This document shows positions 45,414 to 54,448 of a stretch of 64,000 nucleotides of DNA, in pieces. How positions within the stretch are numbered: position 1 is the first letter of the stretch; each line of letters starts with the position of its first letter. The position numbers and the translations under genes were made by a program. The stretch lies in contig NZ_CP048833.1 in NCBI RefSeq assembly GCF_012971725.1, positions 3,782,001 to 3,846,000 on the forward strand. The letters run 5' to 3'. This DNA comes from Pseudomonas multiresinivorans (lineage in GTDB: Bacteria; Pseudomonadota; Gammaproteobacteria; Pseudomonadales; Pseudomonadaceae). The notes under the pieces are model-generated. The model did no database searches. It worked only from the letters and a program-made list of their open reading frames with translations, and had not been told where the DNA came from.

Positions 45414-46772
45414 TCAGCGGATGCCGGTGGCGCGCAAGGCGTTGGGGGTGAAGTCGTTGCTGCTGGACTTCACCGCGAAGTCATAGCTGCTCTTCTCCTC
45501 GTTGCGCAGGCCGGACACCGTGTAGCGGCCGGACAGCACGTCATAGTGGGTTTCCGCCGTCAGCCAGGTGAACTGCTGGTCGTAGAACGGCCGCGCGTGG
45601 CCTTCGGACACGCGCCAGAGATCGCCGCGACCGTCATAGGCATCGGCCTCGGCGATCTGCCAGCTGTCCTCGTCGATGTACAGGTCGCGCTTGCTGTAGA
45701 TGTGGCGCTGGCCCGGCTTCAGGGTCGCCACCACGTGCCAGACGCGGTGCAGCTCGTAGCGGGTGTGGTCCGGGTTGAGGTGGCCGGGCTTGACGATGTC
45801 GTCGTACTTCAGCGTCGGCGAGTCGAGCTTGAAGCTGTTGTAGGGGATGTACAGCTCCTGCTTGCCCACCAGCTTCCAGTCATAGCGATCCGGCGCGCCG
45901 TTGAACATGTCGAAGTCGTCGTAGGTGCGCATGCCTTCCGCGCCGGGGCTGTCGTAGCCCACTTGCGGAGCGCGGCGCACGCGGCGCTGGCCGGCGTTGT
46001 ACATCCACGCCATGCGCGGTTCCTTGACCTGGTCGATGGTCTCCAGCACCAGCATCACGCTGCCCGCGCGGCGCGGCGGCGAGAGGATTTCCTGGCGGAA
46101 GTAGTAGAGGATGTTGTTCATCTTCGCCGGGTCGTAGTCCTTGAGCCCGAACGGGAAGGCGAACTGCTCCTTCATGTAGCTGATGGTGTAGTCGCCATTG
46201 GTCTGCGGGTTCATCTGCGCGGTGGTGCGCAGCATGGCATTGCTGCGATAGCGGGTGACATGGTTCCAGATCACCTCCAGGCCGTTCTGCGGGATCGGGA
46301 ACGGAATGGTCATGGTGAAGTTGTTCAGCCCGTTGCCGCCCTCGGCCAACGAGGTCGCAGTGGCGTTCTTCTTCGCCGCGTCGAGCACCGTTTGCGGATA
46401 GCTCGCACTGCGGTGGCTCGGGTAGACCGGGATGCGATAGGTCTCGGGGAAGCGCTGGAACATCGCCAGCTGGCCGGGCGTGAGCTTGTCCTTGTACTGG
46501 CTGGCGGTCTGCGCGGTGATGGTGAACAGCGGCTGGTCGGCGGCGTAGGGATCGGCGAGGAAACCGCCGGCATCGACCTTGCCGGCGTTCGGCGCCAGGC
46601 CACCGGTCCAGGCCGGGATGCTGCCGTCGGCATTGGCGGATTTCTCCGCGCCGATGGGGGTGAGTTCATTGCCCAGGCGCGCGGCCTGGTCGGCGCTCAC
46701 CGCGGCCATCACTTGCCCGGCGAGCAGGCTCAGGGTCAGGCAGCCGGCCTGCAACCATTGCTTGTTGTTCAT
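45414..46772 (-). CDS. DUF1329 outer-membrane-associated protein (copy 2)
   Basis: 452 aa from the ATG at 46772 (AGAGG upstream). Signal peptide MNNKQWLQAGCLTLSLLAGQ with cleavage near VMA. Blocks shared with the copy at 7293 include GSIPAWTGGL, KDKLTPGQLAMF, YNAGQRRVRRAPQVGYD, KPGQRHIYSKRDLYIDEDSW and NDFTPNALRATGIR at the end. Second gene of the two-gene operon. No catabolic genes are nearby, unlike copy 1, so the pair may serve a different substrate or act as a general lipid-handling system. Confidence 0.93.
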   Translation of the reverse strand: MNNKQWLQAGCLTLSLLAGQVMAAVSADQAARLGNELTPIGAEKSANADGSIPAWTGGLAPNAGKVDAGGFLADPYAADQPLFTITAQTASQYKDKLTPGQLAMFQRFPETYRIPVYPSHRSASYPQTVLDAAKKNATATSLAEGGNGLNNFTMTIPFPIPQNGLEVIWNHVTRYRSNAMLRTTAQMNPQTNGDYTISYMKEQFAFPFGLKDYDPAKMNNILYYFRQEILSPPRRAGSVMLVLETIDQVKEPRMAWMYNAGQRRVRRAPQVGYDSPGAEGMRTYDDFDMFNGAPDRYDWKLVGKQELYIPYNSFKLDSPTLKYDDIVKPGHLNPDHTRYELHRVWHVVATLKPGQRHIYSKRDLYIDEDSWQIAEADAYDGRGDLWRVSEGHARPFYDQQFTWLTAETHYDVLSGRYTVSGLRNEEKSSYDFAVKSSSNDFTPNALRATGIR

Positions 46773-46809
46773 GCTGATACCTCTGGGACTGAGAGTGGAG
46801 CAGGCGGCG

Positions 46810-48663
46810 TCAGAAGCTGACGCCCAGGCTGACGGCAAGGAAGTCGCGGTCGGTGTTGACGTTGTAATCACCGCCGAAATAGTCGGTGTAACTGATGCTC
46901 GCGGTGTAGCGGCTCAGGTATTCGGCATCGACGCCGACGCTCACCGATTTGTCGCCCTCGTTGAAGGTCGGGCCGTAGCCCTCCACGTCGTGGGAGAACG
47001 CCAGGTTCGGGCGCAGCGAGATGCCGCCGATGAGGTCGTTGTATTCCAGGCCCGCGCGCAGGCGATAACCCCAGGAGTTCTGGGTGTAGAAGCCTTTGTC
47101 GTTGCACTGCCCAGGATTGGCGGTATTCACCACCTTCTCGCACAGCGCGTTGCCCGACAGGCCCAGCAGCGACGAGCTACCGGCGCTGGCCAGCTCACCG
47201 TTGCCGTAAACGCTGCTGCGGCCAAAGCGCAGGTCGGAGCCATCGGTGGAACCCAGGTCGTCGATATGGCCAAAGCCGATTTCGCCCACCAACGTCAGGC
47301 GTTCGGCGCCGATTACCGGGATCTGGTCGAAGGTGTTGGTGAAGGTCATCTGGGCCTGGGTGTAGGGCAGGCGCTTGTAGCCCTGGATCAACGAGCCGTA
47401 GCTCGAATCCGCCCAGCCGCTGGCGAAGATCGGCAAGCCGGCGTTGACCATCGCGTTGGTGGACGCCGAGCCAAGGGTGGCAGCGCCGGAGACGTCGCTG
47501 GAGTTGATGCCCATCGGCATGTTCGGCCGGTAGCTGATCTCGCCCTGCACCGCGGTGCTGCCCCAGGTGGTGTTGAAGCCCAGGCCGTAGAGGCGGATGT
47601 CTTCCGGATAATCCAGGTACCAGCTGGCGGTACTGCGTCCGCCCTGCCCGATCAGGCCGCCCACCGGATCGGCCAGCGCGCCCTTGCCCACCACCCAGTT
47701 ACTGGTCGGGGTGCGGCTGTGATAGTTCATCGCGTAGGCGGAGAATTCCGTGTCGTTGACCATCCAGCGTAATGCCACGCCGAACTGGCCGCCGTCGCGG
47801 GCGTCATGGTCGCCGGTGCGCGGCACGTAGCCGTAGCCGCCCCTGACGCCGGTGCCGTCAATGTCGCGGTCGAAGTCGCTGCCGTTCACCGCCATGTTGA
47901 TGTCGCAGCCCTTGGCCGCCACGTCGCTGCCGAAGAAGGTGCCGCAGTTGTCCGGCACGGTCTTCTCCCATTCGAGCTGGTAGAAGGCCTCCATGGACAG
48001 CGTGTCGGTCAGCCCCTGGTTGAAATACAGCATGCTCACCGGGATCAGCGCTTCCTTCACCTCGGAGCCCGGCCGGCGCAGCGCGGAGACGTCCACCGGA
48101 TTGATCGAGTTGATGCCGTTCTGGATGAAGGTGCTCTCGCCCCAGCTCACCACCTGGCGGCCCAGGCGCACGGTGCCGGGCAGGTCTCGGAAGTCGTAGT
48201 TGTGGTAGATGAAGGCGTCGAGCAGCTCGGCACCAGAGGAGCGCGCCGCCATGTCGCGGCCGTTGTCGTCGATGTCGTAGAGCGGGCGGTGCTCGTCCTT
48301 CAGCTCGAAGTCGTACCAGTACTTGCCGCGCAGGAACAGGCCGCTGTCGCCGTACTTCAGCTCCAGGTCGTGCAGGCCCTTGAAGATCTTGGAGAAGGTT
48401 TCGCCCTTCTTGAAGTTCAGTCGACCGTCATCGGAGGTCTGGCTGGAGGCCGTGCCGCCGTTGCGCGACCCGATGAACTTCTTGTCCGGGCTGTCCATCG
48501 CCCAGCTCGCGCCGATGGACAGGGTCGAGTCGAAGCGGCCCTCGATTTCCCCCACGTTGAAGCTCACTGCCTGAGCCGAAGATGCCCCACCTAGGGCCAT
48601 GCTGGTAGCCAGCGCCAGCGCGTGCGGCCTGAAGCCTGCGGCGCCGGTTATTGTTTTTTTCAT
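46810..48663 (-). CDS. DUF1302 outer-membrane beta-barrel protein (copy 2)
   Basis: 617 aa from the ATG at 48663. Signal peptide ends ASSAQA, then VSFNVGEIEGRFDSTLSIGA. Shares KGLHDLELKYGDSG, RLGRQVVSWGESTFIQNGIN, INPVDVSALRRPGSEVKEAL and the C-terminal aromatic strand (AVSLGVSF) with the copy at 8683. Probably an outer-membrane channel or receptor for hydrophobic molecules. It heads an operon with DUF1329. Confidence 0.92.
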   Translation of the reverse strand: MKKTITGAAGFRPHALALATSMALGGASSAQAVSFNVGEIEGRFDSTLSIGASWAMDSPDKKFIGSRNGGTASSQTSDDGRLNFKKGETFSKIFKGLHDLELKYGDSGLFLRGKYWYDFELKDEHRPLYDIDDNGRDMAARSSGAELLDAFIYHNYDFRDLPGTVRLGRQVVSWGESTFIQNGINSINPVDVSALRRPGSEVKEALIPVSMLYFNQGLTDTLSMEAFYQLEWEKTVPDNCGTFFGSDVAAKGCDINMAVNGSDFDRDIDGTGVRGGYGYVPRTGDHDARDGGQFGVALRWMVNDTEFSAYAMNYHSRTPTSNWVVGKGALADPVGGLIGQGGRSTASWYLDYPEDIRLYGLGFNTTWGSTAVQGEISYRPNMPMGINSSDVSGAATLGSASTNAMVNAGLPIFASGWADSSYGSLIQGYKRLPYTQAQMTFTNTFDQIPVIGAERLTLVGEIGFGHIDDLGSTDGSDLRFGRSSVYGNGELASAGSSSLLGLSGNALCEKVVNTANPGQCNDKGFYTQNSWGYRLRAGLEYNDLIGGISLRPNLAFSHDVEGYGPTFNEGDKSVSVGVDAEYLSRYTASISYTDYFGGDYNVNTDRDFLAVSLGVSF

Positions 48664-48945
48664 GCTGATCTCCGCCTGGATCGTGCTGGTCACGGCTAGC
48701 CGTGCCACCCCTGCCCCGCGGCCGGCTGGCCGGGAGGCGATCGCATGGTAAGAGCGCTGTCACAAAGCTGACTGCTGAAAAAAAGTGATGCCCATAGCCA
48801 GAATCGAAACGCCCGCGACCGGCAGCCCGTGAGGTTTTTCGGGTGATAACCGGCAGCTATCGCGATACCCAGGATTCAGCCGACCGCGCCTGCGCATTGG
48901 CCTAAAGTCCGCCGCCATCAGCGACTCCCAACGATGAGGTGGACC

Positions 48946-50268
48946 ATGAAGATTGCGTTGACCGGCGACAGCATCCTGCAGCGCCGCCTGAACAGCCGCG
49001 ACGATGAAACCCTGCGCCCGCTGTTCGACCTGCTGCGCGGCGCCGATGTCAGCTTCACCAACCTGGAAGTACTGCCCAACGACTTCCAGGGCGACGCCGT
49101 GCTGGAAAGCGGCGGCTCGCACTTCGGCGCTCCGTCCTGGGTCCTCGATGAGCTGGTGGACGGCGGCTTCGACCTGTTCTCCACCGCCAACAACCACAGC
49201 CTGGACTACGGCATTGCCGGCCTGCACGCCGCCCACGCGCAGCTGGAGAAACGCGAACTGCTGTTCGCCGGCACCGGCCGCAACCTCGAGGAAGCGCGCC
49301 GCCCGGTGTACTGCACCAAGCCCGCCGGCACCGTCTCGCTGCTCGCCTGCACCTCCACGTTCGGCAAGGGCCAGGAGGCCAGCGAACAGACCCGCGACAT
49401 GCCTGGCCGCCCCGGCCTCAACCCGCTGCGCTACGACACTGTGCACCAGCTGGACGGCACGCAGATGGAAGCCATGCGCGGGATCATCGCCAGCCTCGGC
49501 CTGGACCGCCTCTACCAGGGCGCGGTGGACCTGGGCTTCGCCCACCCGATCCCCGATCCGTCGCTGGCGGTTTTCGGTCCCTTCACCCCGCTGCTGTTCC
49601 GCCAGGGCGAGAGTTCGCGCCTGCGCACCCTGCCGCGCAAGAAGGATATGGACGACATCCTGCGCTGGGTCGAGGAGGCACGGACGTTGTCCGACATCGT
49701 CGTACTGAGCATCCACGCCCACGAACTGGGCCATGACGCCACCGGCGACTGGAACCTGGAAGCCGCCGCCGAGTTCATCCAGCCGGTCGCGCGACGGATG
49801 ATCGACGCCGGCGTCGACATCGTGGTCGGCCACGGCCCGCACCTGCTGCGCGGCATGGAGATCTACAACGGCAAGCCGATCTTCTACAGCCTGGGCAACT
49901 TCATCGGCCAGAACGAGCTGGTCGAGCGCCTGCCGGCGGACAGCTACGAGCAGTTCCGCGTCGACCGCAACCAGACGCCGTCCAGGGTCTTCCTGCAACG
50001 CACGCAGAACGACACCCGCAGCTTCCCCTCCGACTCGCGCTTCTGGGAAAGCCTGGTGCCGGTCTGCCAGTTCGATGGCCGCCGTCTCACCGGCATCGAG
50101 CTGCATCCGGTGAGCCTGGGCCTGGGCGAAGCGGTCCACCGCCGTGGCCGCCCGCGCCTGGCCGAAGGTGAGCACGCACAAGCAATCCTGCAGCGCTTTG
50201 CCGCGCTGTCGGAGCCCTACGGGACGCGACTGGTGCTGGAGGGGAACGTCGCTCGCGTGGCGCTCTGA
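48946..50268 (+). CDS. CapA-family metallophosphatase-like protein
   Basis: 440 aa from the ATG at 48946 (GAGG upstream). PGA_cap domain: N-terminal IALTGDSILQRRL, TANNHSLDYG, LSIHAHELG and VVGHGPHLLRGMEIYNGKPI with YSLGNFIGQNE. No signal peptide or membrane helix, unlike the poly-gamma-glutamate CapA, so a role in capsule is doubtful; many pseudomonad relatives are of unknown function. Divergent from the second DUF1302/DUF1329 operon across 282 bp. Confidence 0.85.
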   Translation: MKIALTGDSILQRRLNSRDDETLRPLFDLLRGADVSFTNLEVLPNDFQGDAVLESGGSHFGAPSWVLDELVDGGFDLFSTANNHSLDYGIAGLHAAHAQLEKRELLFAGTGRNLEEARRPVYCTKPAGTVSLLACTSTFGKGQEASEQTRDMPGRPGLNPLRYDTVHQLDGTQMEAMRGIIASLGLDRLYQGAVDLGFAHPIPDPSLAVFGPFTPLLFRQGESSRLRTLPRKKDMDDILRWVEEARTLSDIVVLSIHAHELGHDATGDWNLEAAAEFIQPVARRMIDAGVDIVVGHGPHLLRGMEIYNGKPIFYSLGNFIGQNELVERLPADSYEQFRVDRNQTPSRVFLQRTQNDTRSFPSDSRFWESLVPVCQFDGRRLTGIELHPVSLGLGEAVHRRGRPRLAEGEHAQAILQRFAALSEPYGTRLVLEGNVARVAL

Positions 50269-50292
50269 CCGTCGTCCCACACCGTCCTCTTT

Positions 50293-50371
50293 GTAGGAGC
50301 GAGCTTGCTCGCGAACAGCCTTTCGCCGGGACCACCTCTGCCGTGCGGTTCGCGAGCAAGCTCGCTCCTAC
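50293..50371. repeat. REP pair (BIME-like), copy 2
   Basis: Perfect 24-nt inverted arms at 50293-50316 and 50348-50371 (arms begin GTAGGAGCGAGCTTGCTCGC). Together with the pair at 45236-45312 it brackets the DUF1302/DUF1329 copy 2 operon and the capA-like gene. It also sits after the capA-like stop and could act as a transcript end. Confidence 0.9.
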
Positions 50372-50427
50372 GAAAAGCCTGCTGCATACGGTAGGCTTCG
50401 GGTTCGTTTCACCCAGAGCCCAACAGC

Positions 50428-51024
50428 ATGCCCGCCCTCACCTGCCCCCACCTCATCGGCCAGCACGTCGAACTCATTCCTCTGCGCGCGGAACACCGCG
50501 ACGCACTGCTCAATGCAGCCACCGACGGCGAACTGTGGAACCTCAAGGTCACGGTCGTGCCCGGCCCGGACACCGTGGATAGTTACATCGCCAAGGCCGA
50601 AAAGGGCCTGGAGGAAGGCACTGTCCTGCCCTTCGCCATCCTCGACCGGCGTACCGGCCAGATCGTCGGCAGTACCCGCTTCTGGAAGGTCGACCGCGCC
50701 AACCGCAAGCTGGAGATCGGCCACACCTGGCTTGCCCTGTCGGCGCAGCGCACGCCGATCAACACCGAGGCCAAACTCCTGCTGCTCAGCTACGCCTTCG
50801 AGGAACTCAACTGCGTGCGTGTGCAGTTCACCACCGACGAGTTGAACGAGAAGTCCCGCGCCGCCATCCTGCGTCTGGGTGCGGTACAGGAAGGCATCGT
50901 CCGCCATGAACGCATCATGCCCGACGGACGCAAGCGCAACTCGGTGCGCTTCAGCATCATCGACAGCGAGTGGCCAGAGGTGAAGGCGCGGCTGCTGGAA
51001 AGGCTCGGCCGCGCCACGACCTGA
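50428..51024 (+). CDS. GNAT-family acetyltransferase, RimJ/RimL-like
   Basis: 198 aa. Features of Acetyltransf_3: GQHVELIPLRAEHRDAL at the N terminus, IGHTWLALSAQRTPINTEAKLLLLSYAFEE and ELNEKSRAAILRLGAVQEGIVR at the acetyl-CoA site. It probably acetylates a protein N terminus or small amine. Downstream it nearly touches the convergent aldehyde dehydrogenase (7-bp gap). Confidence 0.9.
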   Translation: MPALTCPHLIGQHVELIPLRAEHRDALLNAATDGELWNLKVTVVPGPDTVDSYIAKAEKGLEEGTVLPFAILDRRTGQIVGSTRFWKVDRANRKLEIGHTWLALSAQRTPINTEAKLLLLSYAFEELNCVRVQFTTDELNEKSRAAILRLGAVQEGIVRHERIMPDGRKRNSVRFSIIDSEWPEVKARLLERLGRATT

Positions 51025-51031
51025 GAGCCAC

Positions 51032-52546
51032 TCAGCCCTGGTAGAACACCTCGTCGCTGTACGGATACCACCAGGAGTGGATCTGCGGCTGGTGATCGAT
51101 GATCACCATCTTCGACCGGCGGAACGCGTCCAGGCCCTGGCGGCCCAGTTCGCGGCCCATGCCGGACATCTTCCAGCCGCCGAACGGCAGCGCGTCGTTG
51201 TCGATCAGCGGGTTGTTCACCCAGACCATGCCCGCTTCCAGGCGGTCCGCCGCTTCCATGGCTTCGGCCAGGTCAGTGGAGAACAGCGAGGCGCCCAGGC
51301 CGAAGGGTGAATCGTTGGCCAGGCGCACGGCCTCGTCGAAATCCTTCACCTTGCAGATCGCCGCCACCGGGCCGAAGCACTCCTCGTGGAAGATCGCCAT
51401 GGCTGGGGTGACGTCGGTGAGGATGGTCGGCTCGTAGTACCAGCCCACCGGGAATTGCGGCGGAATACGCCCGCCGCAGACCAGCGTGGCGCCCTTGGCG
51501 ATGGCGTCGTCAACCAGACGAATCACCTTGGCACGAGCCGCTTCGCTGACCATCGGGCCGATCTCGGAGCGCTCCAGCCCGTGACCGATGCGCAACGCGC
51601 GAGTCCGCTCGGCGAAACGCGCGACGAACTCGTCGTGCACTTCGTCGACCACATAGAAGCGCTCGGCCGAGGTGCAGATTTGCCCGCTCAGGTGGAACGC
51701 CGCGGTCACCGCGCCGGCCGCCGCGACTTCCAGCGGTGCATGGCGGGAGATGATCATCGGGTCGCTGCCGCCGGCCTCGATCACCGCCGGTTTCATCCGC
51801 TCGGCACAGGCCACCGCCACTGCCTTGCCGGCAGCGACGCTTCCGGTGAAGGCCACGGCATGGGTGCGCTCGGATTGCACCAGGCGCTGCGCGGTGCTGG
51901 CATCGCCCGGCACGCAGCTGACCATCCCCGCCGGCAGCACCTTGAAGTGCTCCATGAATTTCAGCGTGCACAGCGTGGTACTTTCCGCTGGCTTGACGAT
52001 GCAGGCGTTGCCCGCCGCGAGCGAGGCTGCCAGGGTCCAGCACATCAGCAGGATGGGGAAGTTGAATGGCATGATGTGCACGCTGACGCCATAGGGTTCG
52101 TAGCGCACATGCTGGAACGAGCCGAGCTGAGTGGTGCCGGCCACCTTGCCCGCTTCGTCGCGGGCCATCTCGGCGTAGTAGCGGAAGATCGGCGCACAGT
52201 TGGCCAGCTCGCCCATGGCCTCGGGGAACGGCTTGCCCATCTCCAGCGTCATCAGCCGCGCTACTTCGCGCTGGGTCGCCTGGTCGGTCTCGATGGCGTT
52301 GGCCAACTGGTGAAGGATCGCCGCGCGGGATTTCGCATCGACACGCTTCCACTCGCGCTGGGCGGCGTTGGCGGCATCGATGGTGGCGTCCACGTCCTCG
52401 GCATCGCACAGGGCAATGCGGCCCACGGGCGTGAGGTCAGCGGGGTTGATGATGTCGCGCCGGCGCTGCGTGGCCACGCCCTGGTAGTGAGGGCCGATGA
52501 AGCGCAGGGCCGATTCGGGATGGAAGGCGCTGTGGAAGTCGGTCAT
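51032..52546 (-). CDS. aldehyde dehydrogenase, betaine-aldehyde/semialdehyde type
   Basis: 504 aa full-length ALDH. Cofactor segment PFNFPILLMCWTLAASLAAG, FTGSVAAGKAV, catalytic Glu in VIEAGGSDPMII and Cys in SGQICTSAERFYV, and ECFGPVAAI. Most similar in style to succinate-semialdehyde or betaine-aldehyde dehydrogenases used in amine catabolism. Last gene of the minus-strand amine operon; its ATG overlaps the kinase stop by 4 nt (ATGA). Confidence 0.93.
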   Translation of the reverse strand: MTDFHSAFHPESALRFIGPHYQGVATQRRRDIINPADLTPVGRIALCDAEDVDATIDAANAAQREWKRVDAKSRAAILHQLANAIETDQATQREVARLMTLEMGKPFPEAMGELANCAPIFRYYAEMARDEAGKVAGTTQLGSFQHVRYEPYGVSVHIMPFNFPILLMCWTLAASLAAGNACIVKPAESTTLCTLKFMEHFKVLPAGMVSCVPGDASTAQRLVQSERTHAVAFTGSVAAGKAVAVACAERMKPAVIEAGGSDPMIISRHAPLEVAAAGAVTAAFHLSGQICTSAERFYVVDEVHDEFVARFAERTRALRIGHGLERSEIGPMVSEAARAKVIRLVDDAIAKGATLVCGGRIPPQFPVGWYYEPTILTDVTPAMAIFHEECFGPVAAICKVKDFDEAVRLANDSPFGLGASLFSTDLAEAMEAADRLEAGMVWVNNPLIDNDALPFGGWKMSGMGRELGRQGLDAFRRSKMVIIDHQPQIHSWWYPYSDEVFYQG

Positions 52547-53595
52547 GGAATGCTCCGCAGGGATTCGGATGAAGCCAGGCGCTGGGCGATCACGTCGCTC
52601 TCCAGCGGCTGGCGCCAGTTCGGCAAGTGAGAGTCGAGCAGCGCAGCCAGCGGGCGCAGTTGCTGGTTATCCAGCGCGCGCTGGAACAGCCGCAGTACGC
52701 GCGGCAGATGCTTGAGGTAGCCATGCTTGCCATCGCGTTTGGCCAGGCGCACGAAGATGCCCAGCACCTTGGCGTGGCGCTGTGCGGCGAGCACCTGGAA
52801 GTCGGCCAGGAAGCGCCGGCCGTCCACCTCCGGGCGCTGGCTGAGGTAATGGGTGAGCAGGGTCACGCGCAGCGTTTCGGGAATGTCGCGCCGCGCATCT
52901 TCGAGCAGGGACATGAGGTCATAGGCCGGTGCGCCGAACAACGCGTCCTGGAAGTCCAGCAACCCGCAGGCCGCCACGTCCTCCCTGCCCTCCAGCAGCA
53001 TCAGGTTGTCGACGTGATAGTCGCGCAGCACCAGTACTTCGCGGCGCATCGAGGCGTCTCGCCAGAGCGCGGCGAACTCGGCAAGAAAGCGCTCGCGGAG
53101 CTGCGCGGCAGCCTTCTCGCCGATGAGTAGCGGCGCGTACCAATCGATGAACAGCGCCGCTTCCTCACCCAGCTTCTGCCCGTCGTAGGCCGGCACACCC
53201 TCTGCCGCTTGCGGGCCGGCGCGATGCAGGCGCACCAGGGCATCCACGGCGAGACGGTACAGCTCCGTTTCGCTGTGGCCGGCCGCGAACAGCCGGGTAT
53301 AGGTGGCGTCACCGAAGTCCTCGATCAGCGCCAGGCCCAGCTCGCGGTCGGCGGCCAGCACGTTCGGCGCCGACAGCCCGCAGTCGCGCAGCAGTTGTGC
53401 CACCCGCAGGTACGGCGCCAGCGGTTCGGCGCCGGGTGGCGAATCCATCAGCAGCAGGCCCTTGCCGTCGACACGGAAGTAGCGCCGCGCCGAGGCGTCG
53501 GCCGGCAGCGCGGTCAGCGTCTCTCCGGCCAGGCCGCTGCCGGCGAGAAAGGTCTCGCGGGCGGCGGCGCGGGTGGTTTCACAAGGCAGGTTCAT
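52543..53595 (-). CDS. AmgK-like/aminoglycoside-phosphotransferase-fold kinase
   Basis: 350 aa. N-terminal part PADASARRYFRVDGKGLLLM and DSPPGAEPLAPYLRVAQLL resembles the AmgK cell-wall amino-sugar kinase. The catalytic loop reads LRDYHVDNLM (Asp192, Asn197) with Leu at the position usually His; Asp214 of GLLDFQDAL completes the metal site. So it is likely an active small-molecule kinase. Possible substrates are an amino sugar, hydroxylysine or an amino alcohol. It is translationally coupled to the ALDH and 4 bp from the cupin gene. Confidence 0.85.
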   Translation of the reverse strand: MNLPCETTRAAARETFLAGSGLAGETLTALPADASARRYFRVDGKGLLLMDSPPGAEPLAPYLRVAQLLRDCGLSAPNVLAADRELGLALIEDFGDATYTRLFAAGHSETELYRLAVDALVRLHRAGPQAAEGVPAYDGQKLGEEAALFIDWYAPLLIGEKAAAQLRERFLAEFAALWRDASMRREVLVLRDYHVDNLMLLEGREDVAACGLLDFQDALFGAPAYDLMSLLEDARRDIPETLRVTLLTHYLSQRPEVDGRRFLADFQVLAAQRHAKVLGIFVRLAKRDGKHGYLKHLPRVLRLFQRALDNQQLRPLAALLDSHLPNWRQPLESDVIAQRLASSESLRSIP

Positions 53596-53599
53596 GGCA

Positions 53600-53944
53600 T
53601 CACCGGATCATGTAGACCTTCTTGATGGTCTCGTGCACGGTGCACACGCCCTTCCAGTCCTTGGGGAAGAAGGCCGCGGTGTCCGGCTCGATCTCGATCA
53701 CCTCGCCGGATTCGTGCACATAGGTGCAGCGGCCTTCGAGGAAATGGCAGAACTCGTCGCTGGTCACATGGCAGAACCACTTGCCCGGCGTGCAGTGCCA
53801 GATGCCGCACTCGGACTGGCCATCGGGCCCCTTGTGCAGAACCACGCCGCTGACGTGGGACTCGCCCTCGAGCATGGTCGGGATGACGCCCCAGTCCTTG
53901 AGTTCGGTGACTTGCAGTGGGCGATGGATAGCGGGGGTCTTCAT
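53600..53944 (-). CDS. small cupin protein (DUF861/Cupin_3), copy 1
   Basis: 114 aa from the ATG at 53944. Typical Cupin_3 pattern: GIWHCTPGKWFCHVTSDEFC then HFLEGRCTYVHESGEVIEIE and FFPKDWKGVCTVHETIKKVY. The cupin ligands are not complete, with Cys in GIWHCTPGKW and Glu in DEFCHFLEG as candidates. These proteins often sit in amine and nitrogen catabolism operons and may be sugar- or amine-binding enzymes. A similar protein is encoded at 54083. Confidence 0.86.
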   Translation of the reverse strand: MKTPAIHRPLQVTELKDWGVIPTMLEGESHVSGVVLHKGPDGQSECGIWHCTPGKWFCHVTSDEFCHFLEGRCTYVHESGEVIEIEPDTAAFFPKDWKGVCTVHETIKKVYMIR

Positions 53945-53988
53945 GTCTTTCTCCAGCAATGGCCACCCTCTCGGGCGGCCGGATAAGG

Positions 53989-54079
53989 CGTAGGGCGAAT
54001 AACCGCTTGCGGTTATCCGCCGATGGGTTCGGCGCAAAACTCGACGGCGGATAACGCTTGGGGCGTTATGCGCCCTACG
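53989..54079. repeat. BIME-like inverted repeat between the two cupin genes
   Basis: Left arm CGTAGGGCGAATAACCGC (53989-54006) and right arm GGCGTTATGCGCCCTACG (54062-54079) are imperfect inverted copies. A small hairpin AACCGCTTGCGGTT sits inside. It lies within an otherwise tightly packed operon, so it may affect mRNA stability or downstream expression. Confidence 0.75.
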
Positions 54080-54082
54080 GGT

Positions 54083-54448
54083 TCAGGCGAGCATGTAGAG
54101 GTTGCGAAGTGTGGTGTGCACGGTGCACTCACCAGTCCAGCCGGCGGGGAACAGCACCAGGGTGTCGGGCTCGACCTCGATCACCTCGCCCTCGTCCGAG
54201 CGGTAGGTAGCGCGCCCGGAAACGAAATGGCACAGCTCGTCGCGCGGGATCGACAGCCGCCAGCGGCCGGGCGTACAGACCCATAGGCCGGTCTCGGGGC
54301 TGTTGTTCGGCCCCTTGAACAACAGGCGTCCGCTGGAGTGCGACACACCCTCCAGCGCGTCGGACTGCACCCCCCAGTCCACCAGGTCGTCATAGTCGCG
54401 GGCGCCACGGATGTGCGGAGCGGTGCTGTCGCCTTTGAACTCAGCCAT
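54083..54448 (-). CDS. small cupin protein (DUF861/Cupin_3), copy 2
   Basis: 121 aa. LLFKGPNNSPETGLWVCTPG, RWRLSIPRDELCHFVSGRAT, VIEVEPDTLVLFPAGWTGEC and TVHTTLRNLYML match the copy at 53600 (for example GIWHCTPGKW versus GLWVCTPGRW, and DELCHFVSGR versus DEFCHFLEGR). Its start overlaps the glycosyltransferase stop by 8 nt, so translation is coupled. Paralogous pair by duplication; they may form a heteromer. Confidence 0.86.
   Translation of the reverse strand: MAEFKGDSTAPHIRGARDYDDLVDWGVQSDALEGVSHSSGRLLFKGPNNSPETGLWVCTPGRWRLSIPRDELCHFVSGRATYRSDEGEVIEVEPDTLVLFPAGWTGECTVHTTLRNLYMLA

Noticed and set aside
53960..53980. CCACCCTCTCGGGCGGCC in the cupin leader as an operator for the MalT-type regulators
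   Set aside because: The arms differ (GGCGG instead of GGGTGG), it lies next to a BIME-like repeat, and it is far from the catabolic island.
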